From the NCBI GenBank assembly GCA_963757065.1, contig CAVWQC010000003.1:62001-126000 (forward strand): 64,000 bases of DNA. The letters run 5' to 3'. Below the pieces are notes generated by a model. That model made no database searches, had not been told where the DNA came from, and saw only the letters and a list, made by a program, of their open reading frames with translations. A program made the translations under genes and the position numbers. Below, one piece after another: positions 18,515-27,700 of the stretch. Source of the stretch: PNON01 sp963757065. GTDB taxonomy: Bacteria; Chloroflexota; Anaerolineae; Anaerolineales; Anaerolineaceae. The first letter of the stretch is position 1, and every line of letters starts with the position of its first letter.

Positions 18515-19498
18515 TTATCTTTGCCTGGACTTTAGAGCATTATCCATCAGTACCGCGAGAATGATGACCAGTCCTTTGACCAATATCTGAACATGGTATT
18601 GGGCTCCCAATAGTGACATACCATTATTGAGGGAAGCCATAATTAAACAGCCGCCCAATGTTCCCCATATCGATCCGACTCCTCCGGATATTGCTGTCCC
18701 GCCAAGGATTACACCTGAAATACTGTCAAGAGCCAGATCTCTTCCCATATCCGGTAATCCGCCATTGAAGAGCGCGGCCAATATCAGACCACAAATAAAC
18801 GCGTACAACCCACTTAGAGTGTATGCTGCGATCTTTACCATACCTATATCGATTCCAGCTACCCTCGCCGCTTCCGGGTTACCACCAATGCTGCGCACAT
18901 AGAAACCAAACTTGGTTTGGGTAAAGAGAAACCAGGAAACCAATAAAACAACCAGCGATATGATTACAGGTGAGGGAATAATACCGAATAAGCGACCGTT
19001 GCCTAGAAGATCTGCAAAATACGGTATCACGATTGGAACAGGTCTACCTGTAGTGAGTGTGAGGGCAATCCCCCGAAAGATGTTTAAAGTAGCCAAAGTG
19101 ACAAGGAAGGGTTCGATCTTTCCTTTGACAGAGACAAACCCATTGAGGAAACCAAGGAGCATGGCAGCAAGCATGACGATGAGACCTGCTGGAACTGGTG
19201 CCATAAATCCGCCCCTTACCAGCATTGCGAATCCGACGCCTACTACTGCAGCAGTCGAGCCCACTGAGAGGTCCAACCCACCCAGTGTAATGATGAACGT
19301 CATGCCCAATCCGGCTATGAGTACGTAGCTCATGTTCTTCATTATGGCGAGCAGGTTCGAAGGATTGATGAATACCGGCTTTACCAAGGAAAATACCGTC
19401 ATCAGCACAACTAAGATCAAGAAGGTTCGGTATTGAATAATAAATTTTCTGATGGTCGGTTTGGATGTCTGGTCAGTCTTGGATTGTGCTTGCATCAT
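18515..19498 (-). CDS. Sugar ABC transporter permease (RbsC-like)
   Basis: 327 residues with eight to ten hydrophobic segments. Family signatures include GGLDLSVGST near residue 80, GGNPEAARVAGI near residue 205, the cytoplasmic loop contacting the ATPase, and GGTAISGGVGS near residue 270. It belongs to the branched-chain/ribose class of permeases (BPD_transp_2), which works as a homodimer or with a partner. Only one permease gene is present, so a homodimer is likely. It is 34 bases downstream of the ATPase gene. Confidence 0.88.
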   Translation of the reverse strand: MMQAQSKTDQTSKPTIRKFIIQYRTFLILVVLMTVFSLVKPVFINPSNLLAIMKNMSYVLIAGLGMTFIITLGGLDLSVGSTAAVVGVGFAMLVRGGFMAPVPAGLIVMLAAMLLGFLNGFVSVKGKIEPFLVTLATLNIFRGIALTLTTGRPVPIVIPYFADLLGNGRLFGIIPSPVIISLVVLLVSWFLFTQTKFGFYVRSIGGNPEAARVAGIDIGMVKIAAYTLSGLYAFICGLILAALFNGGLPDMGRDLALDSISGVILGGTAISGGVGSIWGTLGGCLIMASLNNGMSLLGAQYHVQILVKGLVIILAVLMDNALKSRQR

Positions 19499-19532
19499 TT
19501 TCTATTCCCTTCAATTGATAATGGATGGTCAA

Positions 19533-21035
19533 CTAAGCCTTCTGAGTGGCAAGGCTCATCACATGCTCTTGGGTCATATCCTTCTTAGTTACGATCCCTT
19601 TCATCCGTCCTTCTTGCATGACCAAAATCCTATCTGCCACACTGATTAACTCGGGTAGTTCGGACGAGATCATCACGATCGCTGTTCCTCGTGCGGCAAG
19701 CTCTCCCATGATCGAATAGATCTCCGTTTTTGCACCAATATCAATGCCACGGGTAGGCTCATCAAAGATGATCACCGCAGGAGAGAAGTCCAACCATTTG
19801 GCAAGCACAACCTTTTGCTGGTTACCGCCTGAGAGAGAACTGACTGGTTGTTCGATCCGACTTACTCTTATATTCAGAGTTTTCCGGTGACGGTTGGCAA
19901 CAGCTTTCAGTTTTGACCAATTCAGGTATCCCGCGAACGACGGCTCCTGTGCGTGGATCAAATTAATATTCTCGTATACCGGAAGGCATAGCACCAGACC
20001 GGATTTCTTTCTATCTTCGGTAACGTATGCAATTCTATGCTTGATTGCCTGGCGCGGATTCTTTGGGTGGTATTCTTCTCCGTTCAGAAATATCTTTCCT
20101 TCAGTCATCGGGCGCATACCAAAAAGTGCTTCAAGGGTTTCGGTTCGCCTTGAACCAACCAGACCACCAATACCTAAGATCTCACCTTTTCGTACTTCAA
20201 AGGAAATCCCCTTGAACAATTCGCCGCTGGCCAGGTTCTCCACTTTTAAAACCACATCACCGATCGGAACCTCTCTCTTTGGATACACATTCGTTAGTTC
20301 GCGTCCGACCATCATTGTTATCAAGTCTTTTTCGGTGACGTCTGCGTTGTTTACCGTACCCACCAGTTCTCCATCCCTCAGAACTGTAATTCGGTCGGCG
20401 ATGCCGCCGATTTCGTGCAGCCTGTGGGATATATAGATGACAGTAACACCATTAGCTCTCAGACCGCGGATGATGTCCATGAGCTTGTCTGCGTCATTTT
20501 GAGAAATGGATGATGTTGGTTCATCCATGAGAACGATTTTTGCTTTCGAAGTGACAGCTTTTGCGATCTCCACAACTTGTTGTTGGGCTATAGATAGGTC
20601 TCTAACCAGCCAGTTCGGATCTATCTCGCTTTGGCCTAATTCTTCCAGCGCTCGGGCAGCGATAGCCTGGCATTCCTTCCTTCTCAGCAAGAAACCTTTA
20701 AATTGGTTTTGTTTGTCCAGAACGATGTTCTCCGCCACTGTCATATGGGGGCAAAGTGTCAATTCCTGATAGATTGTGTGAATGGAGGCATCTATCGCAT
20801 CCTTGGGGTTTCTAAACGTGACCGGTACGCCAGCGATCAGCATTTCGCCACCTTTGTCAGGTTGGTGATATCCACTCAAAATCTTAATCAAGGTGGATTT
20901 ACCAGCACCATTCTCACCCAACAATGCATGGACTTCGCCCTTCCTCACAGACATATTAACATTCTTGAGGGCTACGACTCCAGGGAACACCTTGCAAATT
21001 TGCCTTAGTTCGAGTATGTTCTCACCCAAGCTCAC
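19533..21035 (-). CDS. Sugar ABC transporter ATP-binding protein (RbsA-like, two domains)
   Basis: 500 residues, with two nucleotide-binding domains in tandem. The first has Walker A LLGENGAGKSTLIK, signature LSIAQQQVVEIAKA and Walker B VLMDEPTSSIS. The second has a degenerate Walker A around GIGGLVGSRRTE, signature LSGGNQQKVVLAKW, and FDEPTRGIDIGAK. The asymmetry is normal for the RbsA/MglA/XylG group. It energises import of a monosaccharide by the neighbouring RbsC-like permease and lipoprotein. Confidence 0.9.
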   Translation of the reverse strand: MSLGENILELRQICKVFPGVVALKNVNMSVRKGEVHALLGENGAGKSTLIKILSGYHQPDKGGEMLIAGVPVTFRNPKDAIDASIHTIYQELTLCPHMTVAENIVLDKQNQFKGFLLRRKECQAIAARALEELGQSEIDPNWLVRDLSIAQQQVVEIAKAVTSKAKIVLMDEPTSSISQNDADKLMDIIRGLRANGVTVIYISHRLHEIGGIADRITVLRDGELVGTVNNADVTEKDLITMMVGRELTNVYPKREVPIGDVVLKVENLASGELFKGISFEVRKGEILGIGGLVGSRRTETLEALFGMRPMTEGKIFLNGEEYHPKNPRQAIKHRIAYVTEDRKKSGLVLCLPVYENINLIHAQEPSFAGYLNWSKLKAVANRHRKTLNIRVSRIEQPVSSLSGGNQQKVVLAKWLDFSPAVIIFDEPTRGIDIGAKTEIYSIMGELAARGTAIVMISSELPELISVADRILVMQEGRMKGIVTKKDMTQEHVMSLATQKA

Positions 21036-21113
21036 CCATGCCTCCTAAAAATTAGTTCCAAATACAATTATATAGATCGTGTCCAGGAATCGTATTTTCA
21101 AGGTAGCCAGTTC

Positions 21114-21867
21114 CTAATACTGGCTATACTGTACCGGCGGTAAGAGACGGTAAGCCTTCTGATTCGGCCAGGTCTGCACTATACGGAAAGCTTCAGCGTA
21201 TTTGCATCCACACTGAAAACCTCGTAGTTTGTTTGTGACTTCCACATACTCAAACCAGTTCTTGAATCCAAATTGCTTCTCAAGGAAATCACCATGCTGG
21301 CTTTCATGCTGTCGGAAAGCCTCCATTTTTTGCTCGAATTCCTCTGTGATGTCCACATAGTAGTCAGGGGGAGCCACCCGGTGTGTTCCTGTTGTTTCAC
21401 ATCGGAATACTGTTGGGATATGATCTATCGGTGGATACTCGGTGCCAGGAATATTAGCGACACTAGCCCATATAGCTGCACGGTATGCAAGTTCACCAAC
21501 GTTGGAATGGTCGTGAACATAATCGTCTCGATCGAGGGTGATGATCACATCCGGATTGGTGCGCCGAATCAAATCCACGTACCTCTTCCAGGTGAATGTC
21601 GTCCTGCCAGATCTCGGCATCCTTGTAGTCCCAATGGATCAGCTCTGCACCGATCACATCCGCACCTCTTTGCGCCTCCACTGCCCGAATAGCCTCGATC
21701 TCTGGTCCAGTGTGGATCTTGGAACCCACATTGCCGGTACAGGCAATGGCCATGAAAACCTTATGTCCTTCTTTGACATAGCGTATGAGTGTACCAGCAC
21801 AAAAGACTTCGACATCGTCAGGATGTGCAGTGGCTGCTAAAATTGTGAGTTTTTTATTCATAATCAT
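21114..21867 (-). pseudogene. PIG-L (LmbE) deacetylase, second copy, frame change
   Basis: The frame from 21867 gives TAHPDDVEVFCAGT (the AHPDD zinc motif) up to about 21570, then continues in another frame as YVDLIRRTNPDVIIT...HDHSNVG to 21114. The whole reading matches the intact copy at 21890-22636 almost residue by residue. One difference is of note: the intact copy has ITHDRDDYVHDH while this one has ITLDRDDYVHDH, a change in the active-site region. It is either a duplicated gene in decay or a sequencing indel. Confidence 0.75.
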
Positions 21868-21889
21868 CAGACTCCTTAATCACTGAAAA

Positions 21890-22636
21890 TTATCGAGACC
21901 CAAGCTGAACCGGCGGCAGCAAACGGTAAGGTTTGTGGTTAGGCCAGGTTTGCACTACCCGGAATGCTTCGGCGTATTTGCAGCCGCACTGGAAACCACG
22001 CATTTTGTTGACAATCTCCATAGCTTCGAACCAGTCTTTTACTCCAAATTGTTTTTCCAGGAAATCACCATGCTGACTCTCATGCTGTTTGAAAGCCAAC
22101 ATTTTCTGATCGAATTCCTGAGTGATATCCACATAATGATCTGGTGGTGCAACCCGGGTTGTGCCGATGGTCTCAAAATAAAATACGGTCGGGATGTGAT
22201 CAATGGGAGGTAGTTTACATTCAGGGATATTGGCAACACTGGCCCAGATAGCTGCTCTATACACCAGTTCGCCGACATTGGTGTGGTCGTGAACATAATC
22301 ATCGCGATCGTGGGTTATGATCACATCCGGGTTGGTGCGTCGAATAAGGTCCACATAATTGATCCAATGCGGATGATCAAGCCAGATATCTGCATCCTTG
22401 TAGCCCATCATGATAAGCTCAGCACCGATGATATCAGCGGCTTTCTTAGCTTCACCAGCCCGAATGGCTTCGATCTCAGGACCGGTGTGAATTTTCGAAC
22501 CCACGTTGCCCGTACAGGCAACCGCCATAAAAACTTTGTGACCTTCTTTGACGTAACGGATGAGTGTACCAGCGCATTGCAGTTCAATATCATCTGGATG
22601 TGCAGATGCACATAAAACAGTCAACTTTTTAGACAT
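21890..22636 (-). CDS. PIG-L (LmbE) family deacetylase
   Basis: 248 residues, a normal length. It has the zinc-binding AHPDD motif at residues 12-16 and the second metal-binding region HDHTNVG near residue 120. The family hydrolyses N-acetyl groups of sugar derivatives (GlcNAc-type glycosides, mycothiol or bacillithiol precursors) and some other amides or esters. It has a good ribosome-binding site (GGAGGTCTTCAAATG). Its setting in a sugar-import operon, in tandem with a second copy, suggests deacetylation of an imported or intermediate sugar. The substrate is not known. Confidence 0.82.
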   Translation of the reverse strand: MSKKLTVLCASAHPDDIELQCAGTLIRYVKEGHKVFMAVACTGNVGSKIHTGPEIEAIRAGEAKKAADIIGAELIMMGYKDADIWLDHPHWINYVDLIRRTNPDVIITHDRDDYVHDHTNVGELVYRAAIWASVANIPECKLPPIDHIPTVFYFETIGTTRVAPPDHYVDITQEFDQKMLAFKQHESQHGDFLEKQFGVKDWFEAMEIVNKMRGFQCGCKYAEAFRVVQTWPNHKPYRLLPPVQLGSR

Positions 22637-22835
22637 TTGAAGACCTCCAAAATAGAATCAGGTTTGATCGTTCTATAGCCTTTAGGGTAAAACGGTTATT
22701 AATTTTTGACTGTGCTGTTTCTCCTTTCAACAATTACATATTCGAATTATCCATGACTGCTTTCTACCCGGCATTAGAGCCGGTATCAGGGTGATTCCAA
22801 CGGACAAAAGCTTTGTTCCATACCTACCTTATTGC

Positions 22836-23708
22836 CTAATCCTTAACTGCATTGCTATCTTTCCATGCTTCTGAAATCCATTGGTCAAGGGTTGCGCGTG
22901 CTCGGGTGGCTGATCCAACAGGATCGCCAGCAGGATCGAGATGCGCCCACATCTCCATCACCATCGGACCATTAAAACCGTTACAAGCCAACCATTGGAA
23001 AGTCTCTCGAAATTGGACAATCCCTTGCCCAAGCGGCACTCCCCGCAGTTCACCTTTACGGGTATCCTTGACATGTACTCCAACCAGGTGACCTTTAGTT
23101 AATGGAAGTTGCTCGAGTGGACTGTATCCGGCTGCGGTCATGTTACCAATATCGGGGTACACCTGAAACCAGGGTGAATTGATTATTTTGACAAAGCGCA
23201 TGGCTTTTTCCACTGAGTCGACCAGCTCGCTATCGCCATTCTCCAAGGCTAAAAGTACTCCAGCAGCGCTTGCCCAATTAACCCCGGTTTGTAGACCTTC
23301 CAGGTATCTTGCCTGTGTACCGGCGTTGCTCGGCTCATAAAAAGCGTCATAACCCATGATCTGGATGACTTTCACACCCAAATCGGCAGCCAATTCAATG
23401 GACCGATAGAGGATATCCAAACCCTGCCTGCGTAGTTCAGCAGAGGCGCTGCCGAGCGGGAACTTACGATGAGCACTTACTCCCATTCCCCAAACAGGCA
23501 TCCCGGTATTGAAGATCGCTTGTCGAAGCGCAGCCCGTTCAGAATGCGACCACTGCAGCCGATCCAAACGTTCTTGACTTTCATCGATTGACATTTCTAC
23601 AAAATCATAGCCGGCCTGTTTCGCAGAAGACAGAATCTGCTCCCAGGAAAACTCAGCCGGGAAGGCTTTCTCGTATATACCTACAGGGATTTTGTGCAGT
23701 GAGTACAT
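22836..23708 (-). CDS. ulaE: L-ribulose-5-phosphate 3-epimerase-like sugar isomerase
   Basis: 290 residues of AP-endonuclease-2/xylose-isomerase-like TIM barrel. The N-terminus VGIYEKAFP with WEQILSSAKQAGYDFVEMSIDES closely follows the UlaE/SgbU pattern. Metal ligands are visible: Glu in LALENGD, Asp in VYPDIGN, His in VGVHVKDT, and Glu in MVMEMW. It converts L-ribulose-5-phosphate to L-xylulose-5-phosphate in L-ascorbate/L-xylulose pathways. The neighbouring AraD-like gene makes the usual pair. The exact sugar remains inference. Confidence 0.82.
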   Translation of the reverse strand: MYSLHKIPVGIYEKAFPAEFSWEQILSSAKQAGYDFVEMSIDESQERLDRLQWSHSERAALRQAIFNTGMPVWGMGVSAHRKFPLGSASAELRRQGLDILYRSIELAADLGVKVIQIMGYDAFYEPSNAGTQARYLEGLQTGVNWASAAGVLLALENGDSELVDSVEKAMRFVKIINSPWFQVYPDIGNMTAAGYSPLEQLPLTKGHLVGVHVKDTRKGELRGVPLGQGIVQFRETFQWLACNGFNGPMVMEMWAHLDPAGDPVGSATRARATLDQWISEAWKDSNAVKD

Positions 23709-23802
23709 CTTCTATAAACCTCTGGGAGTGACTTGATATCCCATATCCTTTTCAGCTTTGTATTGTCTTATCAATAATGGCAACAAGATTTATCAGTATG
23801 AC

Positions 23803-24450
23803 TTATTCTTCCTTTTGCCCGTAGAGAGTGCGGTATATGTTTTGAAATTCCTCTATTTGCTGCTGGGTCAGTGCGATCGGAGTACCATGCATGCTGGCAA
23901 AATGCGCAATTTTTGCAAGGTCTTCCACTTCCACCGCATCGATTGTAGCCTGCCAGACGGTAGAAGCGAAAGTGTAGACTCCATGATTCTGCATGATGAT
24001 CGCTGAGCACTTACCAATTTTGCGAATGATCTCAGAACCGATGTCTTCGCCGCCTACTGCAGCATAACCACCAATCGGAATCTCACCACCGAGTAATGCT
24101 GCCGAGGTCATAATTGCCGGGATCGGCTTGCCCAATGCGGCAAAAATGCCTGCGTAGGGAGAGTGGGTGTGGACAATACCGAAGATATCCGGTCGATGCT
24201 GGTACATATAAAGGTGGGTTTCGGTATCGCTGGAGGGACGTAAGGTGCCTTCCAGGATCTTCCCACTGCTGTCCATCACCAATAGATCGGATGGAGTCAA
24301 TCTATCGTAACGAAAACCTGTAGGTTTGATCACAATATAGCCGGTTTCGGGATCGCGACCACTGACCGTTCCACTGTGCATCGTCACCAGACGATTCTTG
24401 GGCAGTTCCAACAGAGATTCAAAGACTTCCTGACGTAGTTTTTCGAGCAT
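23803..24450 (-). CDS. araD: Class II aldolase / L-ribulose-5-phosphate 4-epimerase-like
   Basis: 215 residues, within the range for AraD/UlaF/FucA-type zinc enzymes. The motifs are SGTVSGRDPETGYIVIKPTG, then SSDTETHLYMY, the zinc histidines in IVHTHSPYA and the later MQNHGVYTFA. L-ribulose-5-phosphate 4-epimerase would turn L-ribulose-5-phosphate into D-xylulose-5-phosphate and complete the route begun by the UlaE-like enzyme. A fuculose-type aldolase is the alternative, but the pairing favours the epimerase. Confidence 0.83.
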   Translation of the reverse strand: MLEKLRQEVFESLLELPKNRLVTMHSGTVSGRDPETGYIVIKPTGFRYDRLTPSDLLVMDSSGKILEGTLRPSSDTETHLYMYQHRPDIFGIVHTHSPYAGIFAALGKPIPAIMTSAALLGGEIPIGGYAAVGGEDIGSEIIRKIGKCSAIIMQNHGVYTFASTVWQATIDAVEVEDLAKIAHFASMHGTPIALTQQQIEEFQNIYRTLYGQKEE

Positions 24451-24507
24451 AATGGTTACAATCCTTTCATGTTTTTTCCGGCTGCCCGGAAGAATCGGTA
24501 ATTGCGC

Positions 24508-25341
24508 TTATCGTACATATCCACCCAAACCGCCGCCATCAATGACCAGTGCGGCGCCGGTCATTTTAGCTGAACGGTCGCTGGCCAGGAAGACGACAAC
24601 TTCCGCGATTTCGGTGGGGTCAATGATCACGCCTAAAGCGTTGTTCTTCTTGTATTCCTCTTCCAATAGATCAGGATTAAAACCATGGATCTTCGCCCGG
24701 GCAGCTCGTAGCTCCGGAGACCACATGTTGCTGCCGCCAAATACCGCTCCCGGCAGAACGCTATTGGCGCGGATGTGATACGGACCAAATTCATTGGCGA
24801 TGGTGCGGGCCATCTGCAACACCGCTGCCTTGGAAGAGTTATAAGCTAGAAAGTGCCTGCTTGGCTTAAGAGCATCATCACTATTGATAAATACAAGTGC
24901 TCCACCTTCTGCTTGACGTTTAAAAACTTTAATTGATTCGCGTGAGACCAGGAAACTACCTGTACAGTTGACATTCATCACCCAGTTCCACTGCTCCAAT
25001 GTGCACTCGTCGGAAGGTACGCTGACTGAGACACCTGCATTGTTCACGGCGATGTTCAATCTGCCAAAGTGATCAGCAATGGTTTTCACGGCCGAGACGA
25101 CATTTGCTTCATTTGTAATATCGCAACGTACGGGGAGGATCTGCGCACTGCTATCCATTTGTAATAATTCATTCCTGGATTGAGTCAATTTCTCCTCGTT
25201 AAAGTCCACCATTGCTACCAGGGCTCCCTCTTTTACGAATCTGCGGGTGATCGCCAAACCTATACCTGAAGCCGCGCCGGTGATCAAAGCCACCTTGCCT
25301 GCCAACTCGCCACCTTTTCTGTCTGTATCTTCAATACTCAT
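24508..25341 (-). CDS. Short-chain dehydrogenase/reductase
   Basis: 277 residues. It has TGAASGIG (cofactor motif near residue 20), an Asp after beta-2 (VDFNEE, suggesting NAD), NNAGVS, catalytic Ser in FINSDD and YNSSK as the Tyr-x-x-x-Lys pair. It ends in ALVIDGGGLGGYVR, a typical SDR tail. It is the first enzyme gene after the GntR regulator (2 bases apart), so it probably carries out the first oxidation of the sugar handled by this operon. Confidence 0.82.
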   Translation of the reverse strand: MSIEDTDRKGGELAGKVALITGAASGIGLAITRRFVKEGALVAMVDFNEEKLTQSRNELLQMDSSAQILPVRCDITNEANVVSAVKTIADHFGRLNIAVNNAGVSVSVPSDECTLEQWNWVMNVNCTGSFLVSRESIKVFKRQAEGGALVFINSDDALKPSRHFLAYNSSKAAVLQMARTIANEFGPYHIRANSVLPGAVFGGSNMWSPELRAARAKIHGFNPDLLEEEYKKNNALGVIIDPTEIAEVVVFLASDRSAKMTGAALVIDGGGLGGYVR

Positions 25342-25343
25342 AG

Positions 25344-26147
25344 TTAAACTCCTTGATTCGATCGATAAATATAAAACCTGAAGGCATCCGATACGTAATA
25401 TTCGTCTGACAATGCCACCGGTTCTTCATTAAAATCAAAATCCACCTGTTCAATGTGCAGTATATTGCTGCCAAGGCAAATTTGAAGCTTATCAGCGATG
25501 TATTGTTCAGCAGATAGGGGACGAATCCAGGCAATACCGTGATGTATCTCCAATGACAGACGCTGCCGTAAGAAACCATAGACGGATTCCTGCTCTTTGA
25601 TATGTTTTTCAAGATCTTCCAGGGGAATATCGCCGCCCGGGGTATGGAACACGCTGAGTGGTAAGACGTCTACAGTAAAGACCGCCCGCAGATCATTGGC
25701 CAGCCTTACACGTTCGATTACCAGTGTTGGAGTTCCCAATTCGATTGCCAGTTGGGCCGACACCCGCTCACTTGCCGGTCGGGTGGTCATCAATAACTCT
25801 GAGCTGCCAGGTTCCGCCCCGGAAGAGCGGATCAATTGGGTGACACCGGAGTTTAGGCTTAAATTATTGTAAGTAGGTGGTTTCTTTGTTACAAATGTAC
25901 CCACTCCCCACCGGCGCTGGATGTACCCCCCCTGTTCCAGGATGGCCAGCGCTGAACGTACAGTGGAACGGCTGATATTTAAAGTAGCGGATAGGTCAGG
26001 CTCGTTGGGTAATTGGGATTCTGGAGCCAGGTCGCCTTCCATGATCTTCTTACGCAGGTATTCAACCACACGTTGAGTTAATAGCATACCTTCGTGTGAG
26101 TCTTTGTCCCATTGAGTATTCGGTTCAAGTATTGCCGAAAGGTCCAT
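25344..26147 (-). CDS. GntR-family regulator with UTRA effector domain
   Basis: 267 residues. Residues about 25-95 form the winged helix (VEYLRKKIMEGDLAPESQLPNEPDLSATLNISRSTVRSAL). Residues about 110-262 form the UTRA domain with the family features ERVRLAND and LGSNILHIEQVDF. HutC-class members with UTRA domains sense sugars, sugar phosphates or amino sugars. It heads the long catabolic operon and is divergent from the aminotransferase gene. The palindrome at 26312-26330 and a half site at 26166-26174 in the intergenic region are its likely operators. Confidence 0.86.
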   Translation of the reverse strand: MDLSAILEPNTQWDKDSHEGMLLTQRVVEYLRKKIMEGDLAPESQLPNEPDLSATLNISRSTVRSALAILEQGGYIQRRWGVGTFVTKKPPTYNNLSLNSGVTQLIRSSGAEPGSSELLMTTRPASERVSAQLAIELGTPTLVIERVRLANDLRAVFTVDVLPLSVFHTPGGDIPLEDLEKHIKEQESVYGFLRQRLSLEIHHGIAWIRPLSAEQYIADKLQICLGSNILHIEQVDFDFNEEPVALSDEYYVSDAFRFYIYRSNQGV

Positions 26148-26267
26148 GACTTATCCTATCAAAGGTATGACATCTTATTTCAATCATATTAACCAAATTT
26201 TTTATTTTTGTCAATATCCAACTGAAATATAATACGTATTACTCATAAATATACAAATTTACGGGTC

Positions 26268-26296
26268 TTGACATGACTATTTCTAGTTGCTATACT
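26268..26296 (+). promoter_or_regulatory. Sigma-70 promoter of the DegT aminotransferase gene
   Basis: TTGACA at 26268-26273, 17 bases, TATACT at 26291-26296. It has the same -35/-10 sequences and spacing as the SorC promoter at 8690. Confidence 0.78.
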
Positions 26297-26311
26297 AATG
26301 CTATCCAAAAA

Positions 26312-26330
26312 TATGACATTAGATGTCATA
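26312..26330. promoter_or_regulatory. Candidate operator of the UTRA-type GntR regulator
   Basis: Perfect palindrome TATGACAT / ATGTCATA around TAG, just downstream of the -10 box. A matching half site TATGACATC lies at 26166-26174, close to the start of the divergent gntR gene, so one repressor could act on both promoters. Confidence 0.65.
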
Positions 26331-26371
26331 CATCTATTGTTTCTAATTATTGAAATTTAGGAGAAAATATC

Positions 26372-27679
26372 ATGGAAAAACTTGCAATTGATGGTGGAAA
26401 GCCGGTACGTACTCGAGCACCCATTATTGAAACGGACGTATTCGAGAAAGAAGAACTTGACGCCCTAATAGAAGTGGCAAAAAATAAAAAGCTGCGCCGT
26501 GCCGATGCCGCTATAGAATATGAACGTGTCCTCGCCGAGTGGTTTGGGGTCAAGCATGCCATTGCTGTCTCAAGCGGTACTACTGCTTTGCATATCGCCC
26601 TGGCAGCTTTTGGGATCGGACCCGGGGATGAAGTGATCGTCCCACCGTATACCTTCGTTGCCACTGACACTGCTGTGTTGGAACAAAATGCCATCCCCAT
26701 CTTCGCTGATATCGATCCGGTTACTTTGACGCTGGATCCAGAGTCTGTCGCCCGGTGCATCACCCCCCGTACCAAAGCCATCATTCCGGTGACCATCTCC
26801 GGTACACTTGTTGATATGGATCCGATCATGGAACTGGCCCGCAAACACAATTTATATGTATTAGAAGATGCCTGTCAATCCACTGGTGCTAAATACAAAG
26901 GTAAGTTGGTGGGGACGATCGGTGATGTGGGTGCATTTAGCACTATCACGGGTAAGATCATAAATACCGGCGAGGGTGGTTTCGTGATCACCAATAATAC
27001 CGATCTGTATGAAAAAATGTGGGGTTTCCAGGATTTTGCGCGTAAGAAATCTCTTGGACCGGCTTCCAAATACCACTGGGGATTGCCCTGCACTAACTAT
27101 CGCATCACGAACATGCAGGCTGCCATCGGCATTCAGCAGGTGAAACGCGCCTGGGATATGATCCATAAACGCACCGAAAATGCTGAGTATCTCCGTTCCC
27201 TGCTGGAGGGTGTTCCCGGTATCGTCCTGCCATATCAACAGCCGTACGGCGAGCGGGTTTATTTTTACTTCCTGATCCGCCTGCTGCCGGAAATTTTGGG
27301 GACTGACATGCTCAATTTTGGTATCGCTTTGGCTGCCGAAGGTACCTATTCACTGAACTACCTCAGCACCACACGTTGGATGATCCCACAGCACCTTGAG
27401 CCATTGTTTGTAAATAAGGAAGGATACGGCGGCACTAAATGCCCATTTGAATGCCCGTGGTATGAGGGTGAGGTGAGCTATTACAAGGGGTTATGTCCAA
27501 ATGCCGAAAGTGCCTGTGACGAAGTTTTCTGGCTTGCCAGCGTTCACCCATTGCTGGAAAAACAAGACCTCGACGATATCGCCGCAGCAGTGCGTAAAGT
27601 TGTCTACGCATTCATCGAGAAGAAAGAAAAAGGAATACCGGTCAATTACGCCACCGATGAAATCCGCGCGCGGCTATAA
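26372..27679 (+). CDS. DegT/DnrJ/EryC1/StrS-family PLP aminotransferase
   Basis: 435 residues. It has SSGTTALHIALAAFGIGPGDEVIVP near residues 70-95, the PLP-phosphate and ring-binding part EDACQSTGAKYKGK, and the Lys in STITGKIINTGEGG that should carry the PLP. The family aminates keto sugars, or acts as a dehydratase in a few members. The C-terminal part contains extra cysteines and a longer insert (GGTKCPFECPWYEGEVSYYKGLCPNAESACDE split over residues 350-385) than plain sugar aminotransferases, as in the AHBA-synthase-like or scyllo-inosose aminotransferase branch. A good ribosome-binding site (TTTAGGAGAAAA) precedes it. Confidence 0.83.
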   Translation: MEKLAIDGGKPVRTRAPIIETDVFEKEELDALIEVAKNKKLRRADAAIEYERVLAEWFGVKHAIAVSSGTTALHIALAAFGIGPGDEVIVPPYTFVATDTAVLEQNAIPIFADIDPVTLTLDPESVARCITPRTKAIIPVTISGTLVDMDPIMELARKHNLYVLEDACQSTGAKYKGKLVGTIGDVGAFSTITGKIINTGEGGFVITNNTDLYEKMWGFQDFARKKSLGPASKYHWGLPCTNYRITNMQAAIGIQQVKRAWDMIHKRTENAEYLRSLLEGVPGIVLPYQQPYGERVYFYFLIRLLPEILGTDMLNFGIALAAEGTYSLNYLSTTRWMIPQHLEPLFVNKEGYGGTKCPFECPWYEGEVSYYKGLCPNAESACDEVFWLASVHPLLEKQDLDDIAAAVRKVVYAFIEKKEKGIPVNYATDEIRARL

Positions 27680-27700
27680 GAGGCACGACAAGAGGAACAC

